This document shows positions 35,401 through 43,363 of a stretch of DNA of 64,000 nucleotides, in pieces. Origin of the DNA: Formicarius rufipectus (taxonomy: Eukaryota > Chordata > Aves > Passeriformes > Formicariidae); the NCBI GenBank assembly GCA_013399695.1, contig VXAU01003499.1:1-64000 (forward strand), read 5' to 3'. Made by a program: the position numbers and the translations under genes. The notes under the pieces were generated by a model. The model made no database searches. It was given only the letters and a program-made list of their open reading frames with translations, and was not told where the DNA came from. Position 1 is the stretch's first letter, and each line of letters begins with the position of its first letter.

Positions 35401-36728
35401 AGTGGGGCAATCACTGGAAATATTTCATCCTGACGGTATCAGCGAGACTGATTAGGAAATTACTTTTCTATTTCTCTCTTATCGCACCTCACAAGCTTAA
35501 AGACAGAAAGAGAGGCTCTCCTTCCAGGTAATAGAAGTCAAAGGGAGGAAAGATCATTTAATGCAGAGGTGGAATAGCATTTCCCCCATTCACACAATTA
35601 ACACTGCAGTTTGAGGCTGGTAGGTGGAAAGATTCCTTGTCCTCATGCTGAGGAGTCATCTGCTCTCCTTCCTGCAAAGGATAGGCAGATAAAGGCAGTC
35701 CATGGGACACGTCAGCCCTGTGAGGAGATGGAGGGATGTGCAGTTGGGACAGACATCACCAGGAGAACTTAATCCCCTCTGCCTGGGCTGGGTGATGGGG
35801 CAGCTTGGTCTGTTGACTGCCATCCCTGCAGGTCAATGACTTGAAAAGTTGGGCCTGAAAAGGTGCAACTGCTGGAAGTTGGTGGCAGAGAGGAGAGGAG
35901 AGGATTTAGTAGGTCAAGAGAGTGTTGTAGGCTTGGGTGGTGAGAGCTCCTCACAGGCTGGCTGTCTGCTGTTCCACAGAGCTTTCCAGAGCAGAGGTCC
36001 TGGCAGTTGACTGCTGGCAGATTGACCCAGCTCACACAGTGCTCTGAAAACCTGAGCAGCAGCCACGCTTGTCTCCTTGTCATCAAAGGGCTTCCCGTTG
36101 CCCTCCTGGAGAGGGAAGTGCCATGATGCATCCAAACCCACAGTCAGCGGGGCATTAGTAAAACCCAAGCGACTGGGTGGGCAACTGAAACCTCTAGGGA
36201 GGTGGACAAGGAGCTGCTGCCTTTCTCTCTTTGTTCACTACAGGTTTTGATGACTCCTTTGACCGCAACTCTGTTTACCGTGGCTCCCTGACACAGAGAA
36301 ACCCCAACGGGAAGAACAGGAGAGTGGAGAGGCTCTTTGCGGTACGGATCCAGCCACCCAGGAGGGCTGCTGGCCTGGGTTCTACATGGCACCTGCCTCC
36401 CTGGGCTTTCACAGAGGGGCCTGCAGTGCCCAGCTCTCAGCACTGGTCTCACCATGCTGACTGGTGGGCAGGCACACCTGGGCATCACTCCCTGAGGTCT
36501 GGGATGTCACGAGCCACAGGGTGGGGGGACTAAAAGAGATGTACATCTTCGGTTTCCTGCTGCCTGTGTGGTCCTTGGGATAGGGCAGGTGGCAGTGGCA
36601 GCTGGAGGGGACAAGGAGCACACAGTCCTCGTCACCTGGGGTGGCTCAGGGTGGCGTGGGCACAATGGTGAGCTGAGGCTCCTCCTTCTTGTGCTTTGCA
36701 GAAGCCTGTGATGACCCACCTGTCCTGA
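11030..36728 (+). CDS. MLPH: Melanophilin (Slac2-a), complete, 17 coding exons, 684 aa
   Basis: Melanophilin is the adaptor that tethers Rab27a-GTP on melanosomes to myosin Va for transport on peripheral actin. Coding exons: 11030-11139, 14967-15188, 16006-16142, 17674-17712, 18356-18450, 19146-19274, 21274-21466, 22730-22890, 27488-27571, 29375-29566, 31864-32058, 33868-34023, 34131-34223, 34443-34508, 34670-34727, 36244-36341, 36702-36728. All introns are GT-AG, phases match, and the total is 2055 nt. Residues 1-150 form the Slp-homology Rab-binding domain, with eight zinc-binding Cys (64, 67, 81, 84, 89, 92, 104, 107) and the SLEWYYEHV motif at 117-125. TKRLLSVHPFDFE near 205 is the myosin Va tail-binding motif. 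Residues 362-460 and 545-590 are charged coiled-coil stretches, and the C-terminal SVYRGSLTQRNPN block near 654-666 is the family tail. The human protein is about 600 aa; most of the extra length is in exons 7 and 11-12. Confidence 0.96.
11140..14966 (+). other. MLPH intron 1
   Basis: A 3.8-kb intron from gtgagt to ctgcag. The first 300 bp are still GC-rich. Homopolymer A runs are near 13749-13773 and a T run near 14511-14524. No other element recognised. Confidence 0.85.
14967..15188 (+). CDS. MLPH: MLPH coding exon 2 (aa 37-111), zinc finger
   Basis: Carries the whole FYVE-like zinc finger: CVHC (64-67), CLDC (81-84), CKNC (89-92) and CDPC (104-107), all eight ligands intact. The donor CCAG|gtgcca is weak beyond GT. 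Confidence 0.97.
15199..15860 (-). repeat. CR1 LINE copy, antisense, in MLPH intron 2
   Basis: Begins with the antisense CR1 3' end, near TCATGGACTCACAGAAGGGG against the usual TCATAGAATCACAGAATGG, and runs through TGCCATGGCCAGGAACATCT, CCTGGCCTTGGACACTTCC and on to CAAGCTGAGGGTACACTC and AGGAACACCACACTCATCAC. It fills most of the 817-bp intron and begins about 10 bp after the exon 2 donor. Confidence 0.9.
16006..16142 (+). CDS. MLPH: MLPH coding exon 3 (aa 111-157), second Rab-binding helix
   Basis: Encodes IVKVGSLEWYYEHVRSRFKR and the following basic stretch. SLEWYYEHV is the second conserved Rab27a contact of Slac2 and Slp proteins. Phase 2 in, phase 1 out; donor TAG|gtgagg. Confidence 0.97.
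16143..17673 (+). other. MLPH intron 3
   Basis: A 1.5-kb intron. It contains the antisense CR1 fragment at 16388-16630; the rest is AT-rich unique-looking sequence. Confidence 0.8.
16388..16630 (-). repeat. CR1 LINE 3' fragment, antisense
   Basis: Begins near ATAGGATCATTAAGGTTGG and continues AAAGACCTCTAGATCATCCA, TCCAACCATTAACCCAGC, CTAAACCATGTCCCCAAGTG and GGACAGCCTGTCCCAGCACT. Clear antisense CR1 3' end. Confidence 0.88.
17674..17712 (+). CDS. MLPH: MLPH coding exon 4 (aa 157-170), 39 nt
   Basis: Small exon encoding GLHDRVYSLPDIN plus the first base of Ser170, with a T-rich acceptor ending gtttag and donor gtaagt. Its length is a multiple of three, with phase 1 on both sides, so skipping it would keep the frame. 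Confidence 0.85.
17713..18355 (+). other. MLPH intron 4
   Basis: 643 bp, gtaagt to tccag. No repeat recognised. Confidence 0.75.
18356..18450 (+). CDS. MLPH: MLPH coding exon 5 (aa 170-201)
   Basis: Encodes an acidic segment with DAGDDSDDEDN before the myosin Va-binding motif. The acceptor is followed directly by GTGAGT, so the first six exonic bases are themselves a donor consensus. Phase 1 in, phase 0 out. Confidence 0.9.
18451..19145 (+). other. MLPH intron 5
   Basis: 695 bp. A T run lies at 18726-18740, and an LTR-like head with TATAAAAG starts at 18588 (listed separately). Confidence 0.75.
18588..18800 (+). mobile_element. Possible decayed LTR fragment
   Basis: TGTCCTAGTTTGTGTAAAAA resembles the start of several avian retroviral LTRs, and a TATAAAAG box follows at 18688-18695. 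No matching end or target-site duplication was found, so this is a weak call. Confidence 0.25.
19146..19274 (+). CDS. MLPH: MLPH coding exon 6 (aa 202-244), myosin Va-binding motif
   Basis: Encodes MCKTKRLLSVHPFDFELDSD, the most recognisable melanophilin motif outside the zinc finger; in mammals it binds the myosin Va globular tail. Phase 0 on both sides. Confidence 0.97.
19275..20708 (+). other. MLPH intron 6, 5' part
   Basis: About 1.4 kb before the CR1 copy. No feature recognised. Confidence 0.6.
20709..21237 (-). repeat. CR1 LINE copy, antisense, in MLPH intron 6
   Basis: Begins CATAGAATGACAGAACAAG and runs through CTGCCATGGCCAGGAACATC, TGGCCTTGGACACTCCCAGG and GCTGGGGACCCCAGAGCTGG, ending near GTGGGGTCTCACAAGTGGAG. 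The right end is about 36 bp before the exon 7 acceptor. Confidence 0.9.
21274..21466 (+). CDS. MLPH: MLPH coding exon 7 (aa 245-309)
   Basis: Encodes SFTDFPSSAEGASQE and ADADLVFHHVLQEQG, a mid-region segment ending NSRRRSLERNPKPG. I chose the acceptor catctctcag at 21273 because exon 6 ends in phase 0 and this is the only nearby AG that keeps the frame; the upstream AG at 21242 does not. Confidence 0.88.
21467..22729 (+). other. MLPH intron 7
   Basis: 1.26 kb, gtaggt to ccaaag. No repeat recognised. Confidence 0.7.
22730..22890 (+). CDS. MLPH: MLPH coding exon 8 (aa 309-362)
   Basis: Encodes YSADMDTSDEDVKGAPFPA and SHHSKRRNRASSQENI. It matches the DTSDEE and ASHHSKRRGRASS block of mammalian melanophilin, between the myosin-binding region and the first coiled coil. 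Confidence 0.95.
23770..23784 (+). CDS. Possible MLPH microexon of 15 nt (speculative)
   Basis: A strong pyrimidine tract and acceptor (tctttctcttcctttgcag) is followed after 15 bases by a good donor (gtaagg). The 15 bases read CGTGTTCCTGCCCCA, or RVPAP, in phase 0, matching both flanking exons, so inclusion would add five residues without a frameshift. The mammalian protein as I remember it has no such insert. It may be chance. Confidence 0.2.
26544..26800 (-). repeat. CR1 LINE 3' fragment, antisense
   Basis: ATCATAGAATTGTTTTGGTT starts the copy, followed by CCCTGCCATGGACAGGGACA, CCAACCTGGCCTTGGACACT and GCCTGTGCCAGGGCCTGCCC. Confidence 0.9.
27488..27571 (+). CDS. MLPH: MLPH coding exon 9 (aa 363-390)
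   Basis: Encodes IHELNNRMSAIERILNRLEE, a heptad-like helix matching the ELNKHISAVE helix of the human protein. 84 nt, phase 0 on both sides. Confidence 0.95.
27687..27800 (-). repeat. CR1 LINE 3' fragment, antisense
   Basis: CATAGAAATATTTAGGTTAG, then AAAGACCTCTAAGAGCACTG, GTCCAACCATTAACC and CACCAAACCATGTCCCTAAG. Confidence 0.85.
28500..28710 (+). repeat. Old CR1-like LINE fragment, sense
   Basis: GGGTCTAAACTGCTGCGGGA, then TTAAGTATTAAGCAAAGCTT, GAGCCCTGGAATAGGTTTCC and TAGCTTAGACAAAACCC follow the order of a CR1 3' region, with heavy divergence. Confidence 0.55.
29375..29566 (+). CDS. MLPH: MLPH coding exon 10 (aa 391-454)
   Basis: Encodes EEEELKRKLEELASNISDKE and VSSEEEECEEKKRAKK, matching the LRRKLEELTSNVSDQETSS helix and acidic block of human melanophilin. 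192 nt, phase 0 on both sides. Confidence 0.96.
29567..31863 (+). other. MLPH intron 10
   Basis: 2.3 kb. A 31-bp hairpin lies at 30977-31007 (listed separately). The 300 bp before exon 11 are locally GC- and CpG-rich. No transposable element recognised. Confidence 0.7.
30977..31007. repeat. Short inverted repeat, 13-bp arms
   Basis: CTCCAGTCAGGAG and CTTCTGACTGGAG flank five bases, with one mismatch that would pair as a G-U wobble in RNA. Confidence 0.6.
31864..32058 (+). CDS. MLPH: MLPH coding exon 11 (aa 455-519)
   Basis: Opens RSSAQALSEITAKVLRAINA and ends EVAEVYRELEEN. It is helical and in frame with both neighbours, with acceptor ttcgcag and donor gtaagg. I cannot match it to the mammalian protein from memory, where this part is a shorter low-complexity linker, so it may be conserved only in birds or non-mammals. 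Confidence 0.88.
32059..33867 (+). other. MLPH intron 11
   Basis: 1.8 kb with no repeat or exon recognised. Confidence 0.65.
33868..34023 (+). CDS. MLPH: MLPH coding exon 12 (aa 520-571)
   Basis: Encodes VYLTAGKTYRLEKTLKELEE and then TDSELSELEDKVASAAAQVQ, the start of the C-terminal coiled coil found in all melanophilins. 156 nt, phase 0. Confidence 0.95.
34131..34223 (+). CDS. MLPH: MLPH coding exon 13 (aa 572-602)
   Basis: Encodes ISDIESRIAALSAAGLTVKS and a basic KARKKSS stretch. It is almost identical to the family coiled coil and opens the basic, actin-binding C-terminal part. Preceded by a 107-bp intron. Confidence 0.96.
34443..34508 (+). CDS. MLPH: MLPH coding exon 14 (aa 603-624)
   Basis: Encodes a short Ser/Pro-rich linker, SPGPASSSPGESLDDIK. 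66 nt, phase 0 on both sides, so it could be skipped without a frameshift. Confidence 0.87.
34670..34727 (+). CDS. MLPH: MLPH coding exon 15 (aa 625-644)
   Basis: Encodes AMPGLQRYRRKFNSPLEIT, the counterpart of the LLRRKFSNSL segment. Ends in phase 1. Confidence 0.93.
34728..36243 (+). other. MLPH intron 15
   Basis: 1.5 kb with one sense CR1 copy at 35060-35270. Nothing else recognised. Confidence 0.75.
35060..35270 (+). repeat. CR1 LINE 3' end, sense
   Basis: CCCATGGAAGTGTTCCAGGC, then GGCTTGGAGCAACCTGGTCT, TGGAACAAGATGGGCTTTCA and the CR1 terminus CAACCCAAACCATTCTACGA. Confidence 0.9.
36244..36341 (+). CDS. MLPH: MLPH coding exon 16 (aa 644-676)
   Basis: Encodes FDDSFDRNSVYRGSLTQRNP and a basic run, the conserved melanophilin C-terminal block. 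The YRGSLTQRNPN motif is diagnostic. Confidence 0.97.
36702..36728 (+). CDS. MLPH: MLPH coding exon 17 (aa 677-684) and stop
   Basis: Encodes KPVMTHLS and TGA, after acceptor ctttgcag. Mammalian melanophilin ends in a similar KPV-containing tail. Confidence 0.95.
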   Translation, partial: KPVMTHLS

Positions 36729-38735
36729 GGAGAGAGGAACCTCCCTGCTACTGCATTTCAGTGATCACACGAGACCTCAGCACAAAGGCTCTCACCATCC
36801 TCCCCGCAACCCTTTCTCCTCCTTCTCCTATGCCCGTCTTTCCCTGAAACCCTGGACAGAAAGGAAGCCAAAGGCCATGGGCAGGAGGTCCTGCTGGGAG
36901 TTGCCGGGGAGAGAAGCAAGGCAGTGGGGTGCAGACACATGGCCAGGGGCTCTCCTGGGAGGATGCAGGCATAAGACCTTGGCTTTGGGCAGCTCTTGGG
37001 TACTGGGTGAACCAAGGGGACCAGAGGAGGGAGCTGGATGTCAGGGTGGCATTCAGCACGGGAACGAGGAGCAGTGACGCAGCCCTCCCTTGGCAAAAGC
37101 TGCCAGTGCCTGTCCCCGCTCTCTTCCAGGCTAGTGGTGAGCAGGGATAGGCACAGACAGCAGGGTGCAGGAGGCCCTTGGGGTACCCCAGATGGAGCAG
37201 TGATCCAAGACTCCTAGTGCTGGGATTCACATCGCTGGTCTCAGCTCTGCTGTGTCCCTGGAAGCATTGCCTCCCTTCCCTGAGCAGCAAAGCAGGTCAA
37301 GAGCAGTGCTGGTTCTCTCCCAGCGAGCACTTGGCCAACAGGTCTTCACACCAAGCCATGCAAACCCCACTGAGGCTTCTTGACACTGTGCCTGAAGCAG
37401 GTGTGACCATCTGAGGATGTGAGCGAGGCAAGGCTTGCAGGAGATGATGACAAGGAAGGTGGAAGAAATGCTGGAGAGATTGTTGGGTATTGCTTGCTTT
37501 TTCCACCTCTCAAAGATACCTCCTCTCCATGTGAGGTTTTGTCAGCAAGCTATAGAAGAACTCCAGCAAACAGAGTGTAACAGGTGCTTCTCTGCTCTGC
37601 AGAGGAGTCAGCCTGTGACAAGATGCACTTTGTGGATGAGCATATTCCTTGTCCCTGATGATGGGGGGGGCATTGTAGAACCTACTGGGACCATCTGATC
37701 CTTTGGAGGGGCTGGGAGGACCTTTGGGGGCTGCAGTGGCCCTGTGCCCCTGCCAGGTGACAGTGGCATTGGTAACACCCCCCCCCAGATGCCCCAAGAT
37801 GTTTGTTTTCCTCCAATATTTAATTCTCCACATCCATTAACCCCCATGGATTAGTGCCTGGCCCCAAATCCATGCCCAGGATATTGGGGTGGGAAGAGGA
37901 TTGGTTTCTCTTGCAGGTCACTTTGGAAGGGTTTTTTTGCTTCGTATAAGCTGGTCGTTGTCCTGTACAGCCCCCATTTCCCTCACTCCCTCTCTTCCTC
38001 CACAGTGGGTGATGTGGGGAGAATCACTCACAGCCAGAGTGGGGATGTCAGGCTGATGCTGAGAGTTTCCCATCACTGGCCAGTCAGGCTGGACCCTTTA
38101 GTCAATTCCTGTGCGTCTGAGCTAAAACCACTTTATTTACGAGCAGTAGGGAGAACTCTTATGCAAGTAACACATACATTTGGCTTTGTCTAGAGACTGC
38201 TAACTGCCTAGAAATTGGTCCTGTGGTTATCCCAGAGCATTTTTCTAAGTCCATAGTCTGGGCTTCCCAGATGGAAACAAAACCAGTTTCTTAATTTAAA
38301 ATTAAATCCTTCTGCCCTGAAGCTCAAAAGGGTAAGTGTAAATCTCTGCTGTTGCAGAAACTTTCCCAGACACCACGGCATTACTGGGTACATCTCTTGC
38401 TGCTCTGCTGGCCTCGGTGCTGGGATGTCAGCTCCTTGGCCGGCAGAAGGCAGCCCCACCAAGATCGAGGGGTTTGCACCCACCTTTCTGCTGTCAGGGT
38501 TCAGCTTTTGCTCCAACCTCATCTCTTGCTGTGTCTGGTTTCAGCCATAACTCAAGTCCTTCCACGCTTGACCCTGTGAAGAAATCCTTATGGTGAGCTT
38601 CAGCAGTGCAAACTAAGGCATCGTTCAGGCTGTAGTCATCCACATTGTTCTTTACTGGTTTTCTGACCCATCTTTCTGTCTAGAGATTTTATATATGTAT
38701 ACTAAATCATGCAATAAAGCCAATTTTGTGTTCAC
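36729..38735 (+). other. MLPH 3' UTR, ending at a probable poly(A) site
   Basis: About 2 kb from the stop codon to AATAAA at 38713-38718, which is followed by a TTTTGTG-rich stretch typical of a cleavage site. An earlier ATTAAA near 38302 could serve as an alternative. Frames within are unsupported. Confidence 0.6.
38713..38718 (+). terminator. Poly(A) signal AATAAA, probably MLPH
   Basis: AATAAA lies between the MLPH stop codon and the CR1 copy at 38802, with a GT-rich element just downstream. Confidence 0.6.
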
Positions 38736-38801
38736 AACTATCTACCCATTTTCCAGTGTCTGTTCTTTTAGCTCACTCAAGTGGAGGTTCCTCTTTCTTT
38801 C

Positions 38802-39295
38802 CATAGAATCACAGAATGCCTTGGGTTGGAACATTAAAGTTCATCTCATTCCAACCCACTGCCATGGACAAGGACACCTTCCACTAGACCAGGTTGCTCC
38901 AAACTCTGTCCAGCCTGGCCTTGAACACTTCAGGGATGGGGCAGCCACAGCTTCTCTGGGCAACCTGTGCCAGGGTCTGACCACCCTCACAGGGAAGAAT
39001 TTCTTCCCACTATCCCATCTAACCCTGCCCTCTGTCAGTGGGAAGCCTTTTCCCCTTGTCCTGTCACTCCAAGCCCCTTTCCATCTCTCCTGGAGCCCCT
39101 TTAGACACTGCAAGGGGCTCTCAGGTCTCCCTGGAGCCTTCTTCTCTCCAGGTGTGCATCTCCAGCTCTCCCAGCCTGGCTCCAGAGCAGAGGAGCTCCA
39201 GCTCTTGGAACATTTTTGTGGCCTCTGGACTCACTCCAGCGGGTCCATGTCCATCCTTTCCTTTAACCACCCTGTGCAGTCCTTGCTTTAAAACT
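38802..39295 (-). repeat. CR1 LINE copy, antisense
   Basis: CATAGAATCACAGAATGCCT starts it, followed by CCACTGCCATGGACAAGGAC, CAGCCTGGCCTTGAACACTT and TTCCCACTATCCCATCTAAC. It sits between the MLPH poly(A) site and the PRLH promoter and is fairly complete for a truncated copy. Confidence 0.92.
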
Positions 39296-40540
39296 AGCCA
39301 GGTAAAGCAGACAGGAATTGAATCAGCAGCACTGAAGCAGACAGGGAGCAGATGGTGCTGATCAGGATGGTGATATGAGTGGTCAGACAGTGGCCACAGA
39401 GCCACAGGTGTGAAGACTGTGGGTCAGTGGTACCCACTGGTGAAGTCAGGTGGGCAAAGGGGATGCACAGTAAACAGGGGCTGATCCTGAAATGAATGCA
39501 GTGCTCCAACTTGCATGGAAACCCTGAATCAAATCTGGCAGCTGAAGCCAGACAAAACACAAGCCCACAACAGCAAGAGGTTGCTTTAAACCTGTATTAA
39601 ATAACAGCAGCAATTCTGGGGTAGACAGAGTCCTGCTGACCCCAGGTTGTGGGTTTCAATGACTAAAAGCCAGGGGGTTTATCTCCTCTCTTCACCCCTT
39701 TCCCTCTCTTTTCTGCACCTCTATGGCAATCACCCTGTGACCCATGCTGCTCCTGTCACCTCTCCCCAACACTTACTGTTCTCAGGCACCAGAGATGACC
39801 ACAGTATGAGATGGACATTTGTCCCAGGGCAATGCCAGCCCCACGAGGGGATGTTAGACAGAGACCTTCCCCCTGCCCACACTCCACTAGTGACAGTGTC
39901 TTCATCATCCTGCCAGTACAGAGATGTCCTTGTTTTGGGATGTCTGTAGTCCCAGTTTTGCCCAGGGATACCAACTAACAACTAATGGGGACATGAGCTG
40001 GTTCCCTTCAGTGTTACATCCAGCAGAATAAGCACCATCAGAAATCTTTTAAACCCATTTAAAATGGGGGGTGGAGAGGGAGGAGGGAGAGGAATTGAAG
40101 CCCTCATGCCACAAGAACAAACTCATTCCTGACAGCCCGTGTACCCCAGCAAGTCGCCTTTCCCCTCTTCTCTGTTTTCAGTGTCCTGGATTCCTTAAAA
40201 AAAGCTTTTAAGGTGGGAGGGGGAGCAAAGCAGAAAGGGTGGTGGTACCCTGCTTAAATCCTGTGGTGGAGTTACACTGGTACTCAGGGTTCAGGGCAGC
40301 ATCACCCACTAACCCCCACTCCCCACTGGGTGCTGGGTGGGTGATGGACCAGAAAACTTCCCCTTGTCCTAAATAACCCTGAGTCGAGGACAGGGATTAA
40401 CATATTCCCAAAGCACCTTCTTCAGTCAGCGGAAGATAAAATGCTGGTCCCTTCTGAGTCATGAAAATCCCTGTGCTGATTTGATGAGAGGGGACAGCGG
40501 GGAGGGGAGATGCCCCGGCTCGGTCCCCGCCGGGGCTCGC
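39296..40540. other. MLPH-PRLH intergenic segment
   Basis: No exon recognised. An AP-1-like TGAGTCA lies at 40455-40461, close to PRLH. Confidence 0.5.
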
Positions 40541-40600
40541 CTCTGACATCAGCACGAAACCGGCCATAAAAACAGCGACCGGAGGGGACTCCGGCTCAGA
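40541..40600 (+). promoter_or_regulatory. PRLH core promoter
   Basis: A TATA-like CATAAAAA lies at 40565-40572, with a CRE-like TGACATCA at 40544-40551. A start about 30 bp after the TATA element, near 40595, would give a short GC-rich first exon. Inference from sequence only. Confidence 0.55.
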
Positions 40601-40652
40601 CAGCAGCCACTCGGCTCAGCGGGACGGCAGCACCTCGCCTCGCCACGGCACG
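40595..40652 (+). other. PRLH 5' UTR exon (probable)
   Basis: A GC-rich stretch without ATG ends at the strong donor CG|gtaagc. The matching acceptor is ctccctcag at 41408, giving a 756-bp 5' UTR intron. The 5' end is uncertain. Confidence 0.55.
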
Positions 40653-41408
40653 GTAAGCGCAGCCACGCTGTTCTCTCCCTCTCGTGATGCTTTTGTTGCT
40701 GGATAACTCCTGAGCGCTGCTTCGCCTGTGTGTGTCTGCCCAGCCGGCCAAGGGGGCTTCCAAAAGTTGGCGGCCGCAGCAAATCTGAGCTCCCAGGAGC
40801 CCTGTCTGCCTCCTGCTCAGCACGCTGCAAACTTTCCCTTTTGCAAAAAACCCTGAAAATAAAGGTGCCGCCGCACCCCTGCCGTGTCCCGCCTCAGCCA
40901 ACTCTGCCGCTTCTGCTCATCTCCAGCTCATCACCTCAGAGCCACGGAGTGTATTACAGGGTGTGGGTTCCCGGGTTTCCATTCGGGCAGACGAGTCCGG
41001 GGCTGGGTGCCCAGGGTGCAGAGATGGGTCGTGGCCCACCCATCCAACAGCCAAATGTCTAGCAGGGAACCCCACCTGTGGCTCTGTAGCTTTTGGTGGA
41101 GCCAGCGCTGCCTTTTGGTGGTGGCTCCTCTGCCCGTCACCGAGGCTGTGGAGTCCCATGGGTGCACAGGGAGAAGAAAAAACCCCATCAGGCCTGACCT
41201 AAAGCACCAGGCTAGGACCAAAACCTGTTTGAATGAACATCAGGTTTGTGCAACTCATGTTTGGAGGGAATATTGTCCCCAGAGGCATCAGCCCCAGCAA
41301 ACCCCCCGGGCTCTGATCCAGCTCTCCCGAGCCCTTTGCGTCGCTGCCTGCCCAGGGATGTTGTGATGGGTACGCACATCAGCAGCCAAAATCTCTTCTC
41401 TCCCTCAG

Positions 41409-42023
41409 GCTCATCGGAGGCCATCGTCTTCGGGCGTGAAGTGCCGGGGGCCGACACATTTCCGAGCTAAGCCACTGCGGCCGGAAAGTGCTGGGGATGA
41501 AGCTGGGGGCCATCTGCCTCCTGTGCCTGCTGCTCGCCTGCCTGACCCTGCCCGGCGCCCACGGCCGCGTCCTCCAGCGCTCCATGGAAATCAGGAGTAA
41601 GGAGAACATGAGTAAGGGACTCCCCCCAGTCAACTCCCTACCTCCAGCCCCCTCTGCATCCCCAGATAGTTTTGGGGGTTAGGAGGGCATGTAACTATAC
41701 AGAAGCAAAGGTTTGCTTCGAAACGCCCCTTTGCAAGAGCTTTTATCCCTCTCTTCCACCTTCCCTGCTCCCCTTGCGTTCGTCATCCCCCCACCCATGG
41801 GTGAAACGCCCTGTCCTCTCCTCCATCACCCCCTTGATGGTTCCTCGGGTTTTCCCTTGCAGATCCGGACATCGACCCCTCCTGGTACACGGGACGCGGG
41901 ATCAGGCCGGTGGGGCGCTTTGGGAGGCGGCAAGCCCTGGGCGAGGGCAGCCAGCCCATGGGGGCCGGCCGGCAGCGAGCCTGCTCAGCCCTCCACCCTC
42001 CCCGGGAGGAGAGGAACCCTTGA
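41409..42023 (+). CDS. PRLH: Prolactin-releasing peptide precursor, complete, 86 aa; exon from 41409, coding from 41497
   Basis: Encodes the precursor of the RF-amide neuropeptide PrRP, which acts on the G-protein-coupled receptor PRLHR in feeding and pituitary control. Coding exons 41497-41596 and 41863-42023; 261 nt, 86 aa, against 87 in human. Residues 1-22 are a signal peptide (MKLGAICLLCLLLACLTLPG core). The mature peptide runs from about Gly23 to Phe53 (31 aa); the 20-residue form is NPDIDPSWYTGRGIRPVGRF (34-53). Gly54 is the amide donor and Arg55-Arg56 the cleavage site. I chose the first of two tandem donors because it joins MEIR to NPDID as in the mammalian MEIRTPDIN. The C-terminal flank (57-86) is poorly conserved, as usual for this family. 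An upstream in-frame GTG is not needed. Confidence 0.96.
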
Positions 42024-42035
42024 ACTGGAGCTGAC

Positions 42036-42041
42036 AATAAA
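42036..42041 (+). terminator. PRLH poly(A) signal AATAAA
   Basis: AATAAA starts only 13 bp after the stop codon, so the 3' UTR is very short. This fits a compact neuropeptide gene. Confidence 0.85.
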
Positions 42042-42044
42042 AAT

Positions 42045-42838
42045 CCTTCTCCTTTCAGCGCTGTGTCCCAGCCTCTGTGTTCCAAAACGCAGCATGGGGT
42101 GGGAGGAGAGAGGGGAGGAGCAGGGTGGGAGGGGGGTGACCCCAAAATTTGCTGGTCTCGTCATGGCTCAGCACTCAGCGTCTTGTGTGGTTTGGGAAGG
42201 GTTAATTTTGGGAAGGGGAGGGAGCACAGGGGTGGGACGAGTGGCAATTAGTCTCCCAGCTGCCCCAACAAAGGGGATTTAGTCAAGAGGAGGCAGCAAA
42301 CCTGCCTTTTTGACGAGGAGGAGCTCTCGTCCTGCTCCAGGATGATTCAACCCTGGCGAAGCATCACAGGGCAGTGTCCTGACTGGTGTGGGGTGCTGGA
42401 ATGGTCCTCGGGGGCAAGATAACCTCCTCTGCATGGGGCTGATCTTCAGGGGTGTTTGCTGCAGGGCACTGCTGTCACGGCATGCCCCAAAAACCTGGAG
42501 GTTAGTGCCCTGCAGACAGGCTGAGAGCTGCTGCCTTTGGAGACAGCACAGGTGTTTTCTTCTCCTTTTCCAGCCAAGGTGCACATCCCACATCCAACTC
42601 ATGTCCAAAGGGGAAGCCCTGCAAGGCACGAGGTACAGGGACACCACTCATTTGATTTGGCTGTATTTTGGCTCTTAAGCTGGCAATAAATTGGTGATTT
42701 CTCCTGAGAATAGGCTCTGACCCCTGTAATGGGTCAGATGGAGCGAGGGGAGCACTGGCTCGGTCCCTGTCACCTCCAAGCTTCCTGTGGTCCCCGCCTG
42801 CAGGCTGACATCCAGGACAGGGAAAAGAAGTAACACAG
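42045..42838. other. PRLH-RAB17 tail-to-tail gap
   Basis: About 0.8 kb between the two convergent poly(A) sites. No repeat or gene recognised. Confidence 0.6.
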
Positions 42839-43250
42839 CTTTAGGGCAACATTCTCTTTATTTGCAGCCTAGGTATAAAGTCCCCAGGATGCACCTGCTT
42901 TGCTCTGGAAAGTTAAACACTCCCTTTTCAGCTGGGAGGGGAGATTGAGGTGGTGATGTGCAGCTGGCGTGGGGGGATGTCACCAGTCAGGGCTGGTGGC
43001 AGTGTTGCTGGCAGGTCGTGCTCTTGTCTGGAAGTGGAAGCTTGGTGGAGGAAACCCCCGTGCTCTATCTCTTGAAGACAGTGCTAGAGGGTTGAAAAAG
43101 CCCTGTGCACCCAGAATGGGCTCTGAACTCGCTTGGAGGAGGAGGGTGGTCAGGCTGAGCTGCTCCTGCACTTCTGAGTCCCCACTGCTTGGTCACTGCT
43201 CCTCGTGGAGACTTCATCCAGCCACAGGCAAGGTCCAGAGCTGCCCATCC
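42839..43250 (-). other. RAB17 3' UTR
   Basis: Short 3' UTR from the TGA at 43251 to the poly(A) signal at 42857-42862. Confidence 0.7.
42857..42862 (-). terminator. RAB17 poly(A) signal
   Basis: AATAAA on the minus strand, about 390 bp after the RAB17 stop codon. Cleavage is expected near 42840. Confidence 0.75.
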
Positions 43251-43363
43251 TCAGAGCTGGCAGCACCTTGTCCTTGTCCTGCTCTCCCCCAGGTTGACTG
43301 TTGACCTCCCATGTGGGGATGGGGCAGATGCCTTCTCTTTCTCCCGCCTCAGGAGCTCTTGCA
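43251..43363 (-). CDS. RAB17: RAB17 coding exon 5 (aa 177-213) and stop
   Basis: Encodes VQELLRREKEK, a basic hypervariable tail and RCCQL. I chose the acceptor ctgccag because it gives VQELL, like AQELL in human; a second AG 6 nt downstream would drop Val-Gln. Confidence 0.92.

Noticed and set aside
38695..39291. 198-codon plus frame beyond the MLPH 3' UTR
   Set aside because: Covered by the antisense CR1 copy; similar frames recur in other CR1 copies of the window.
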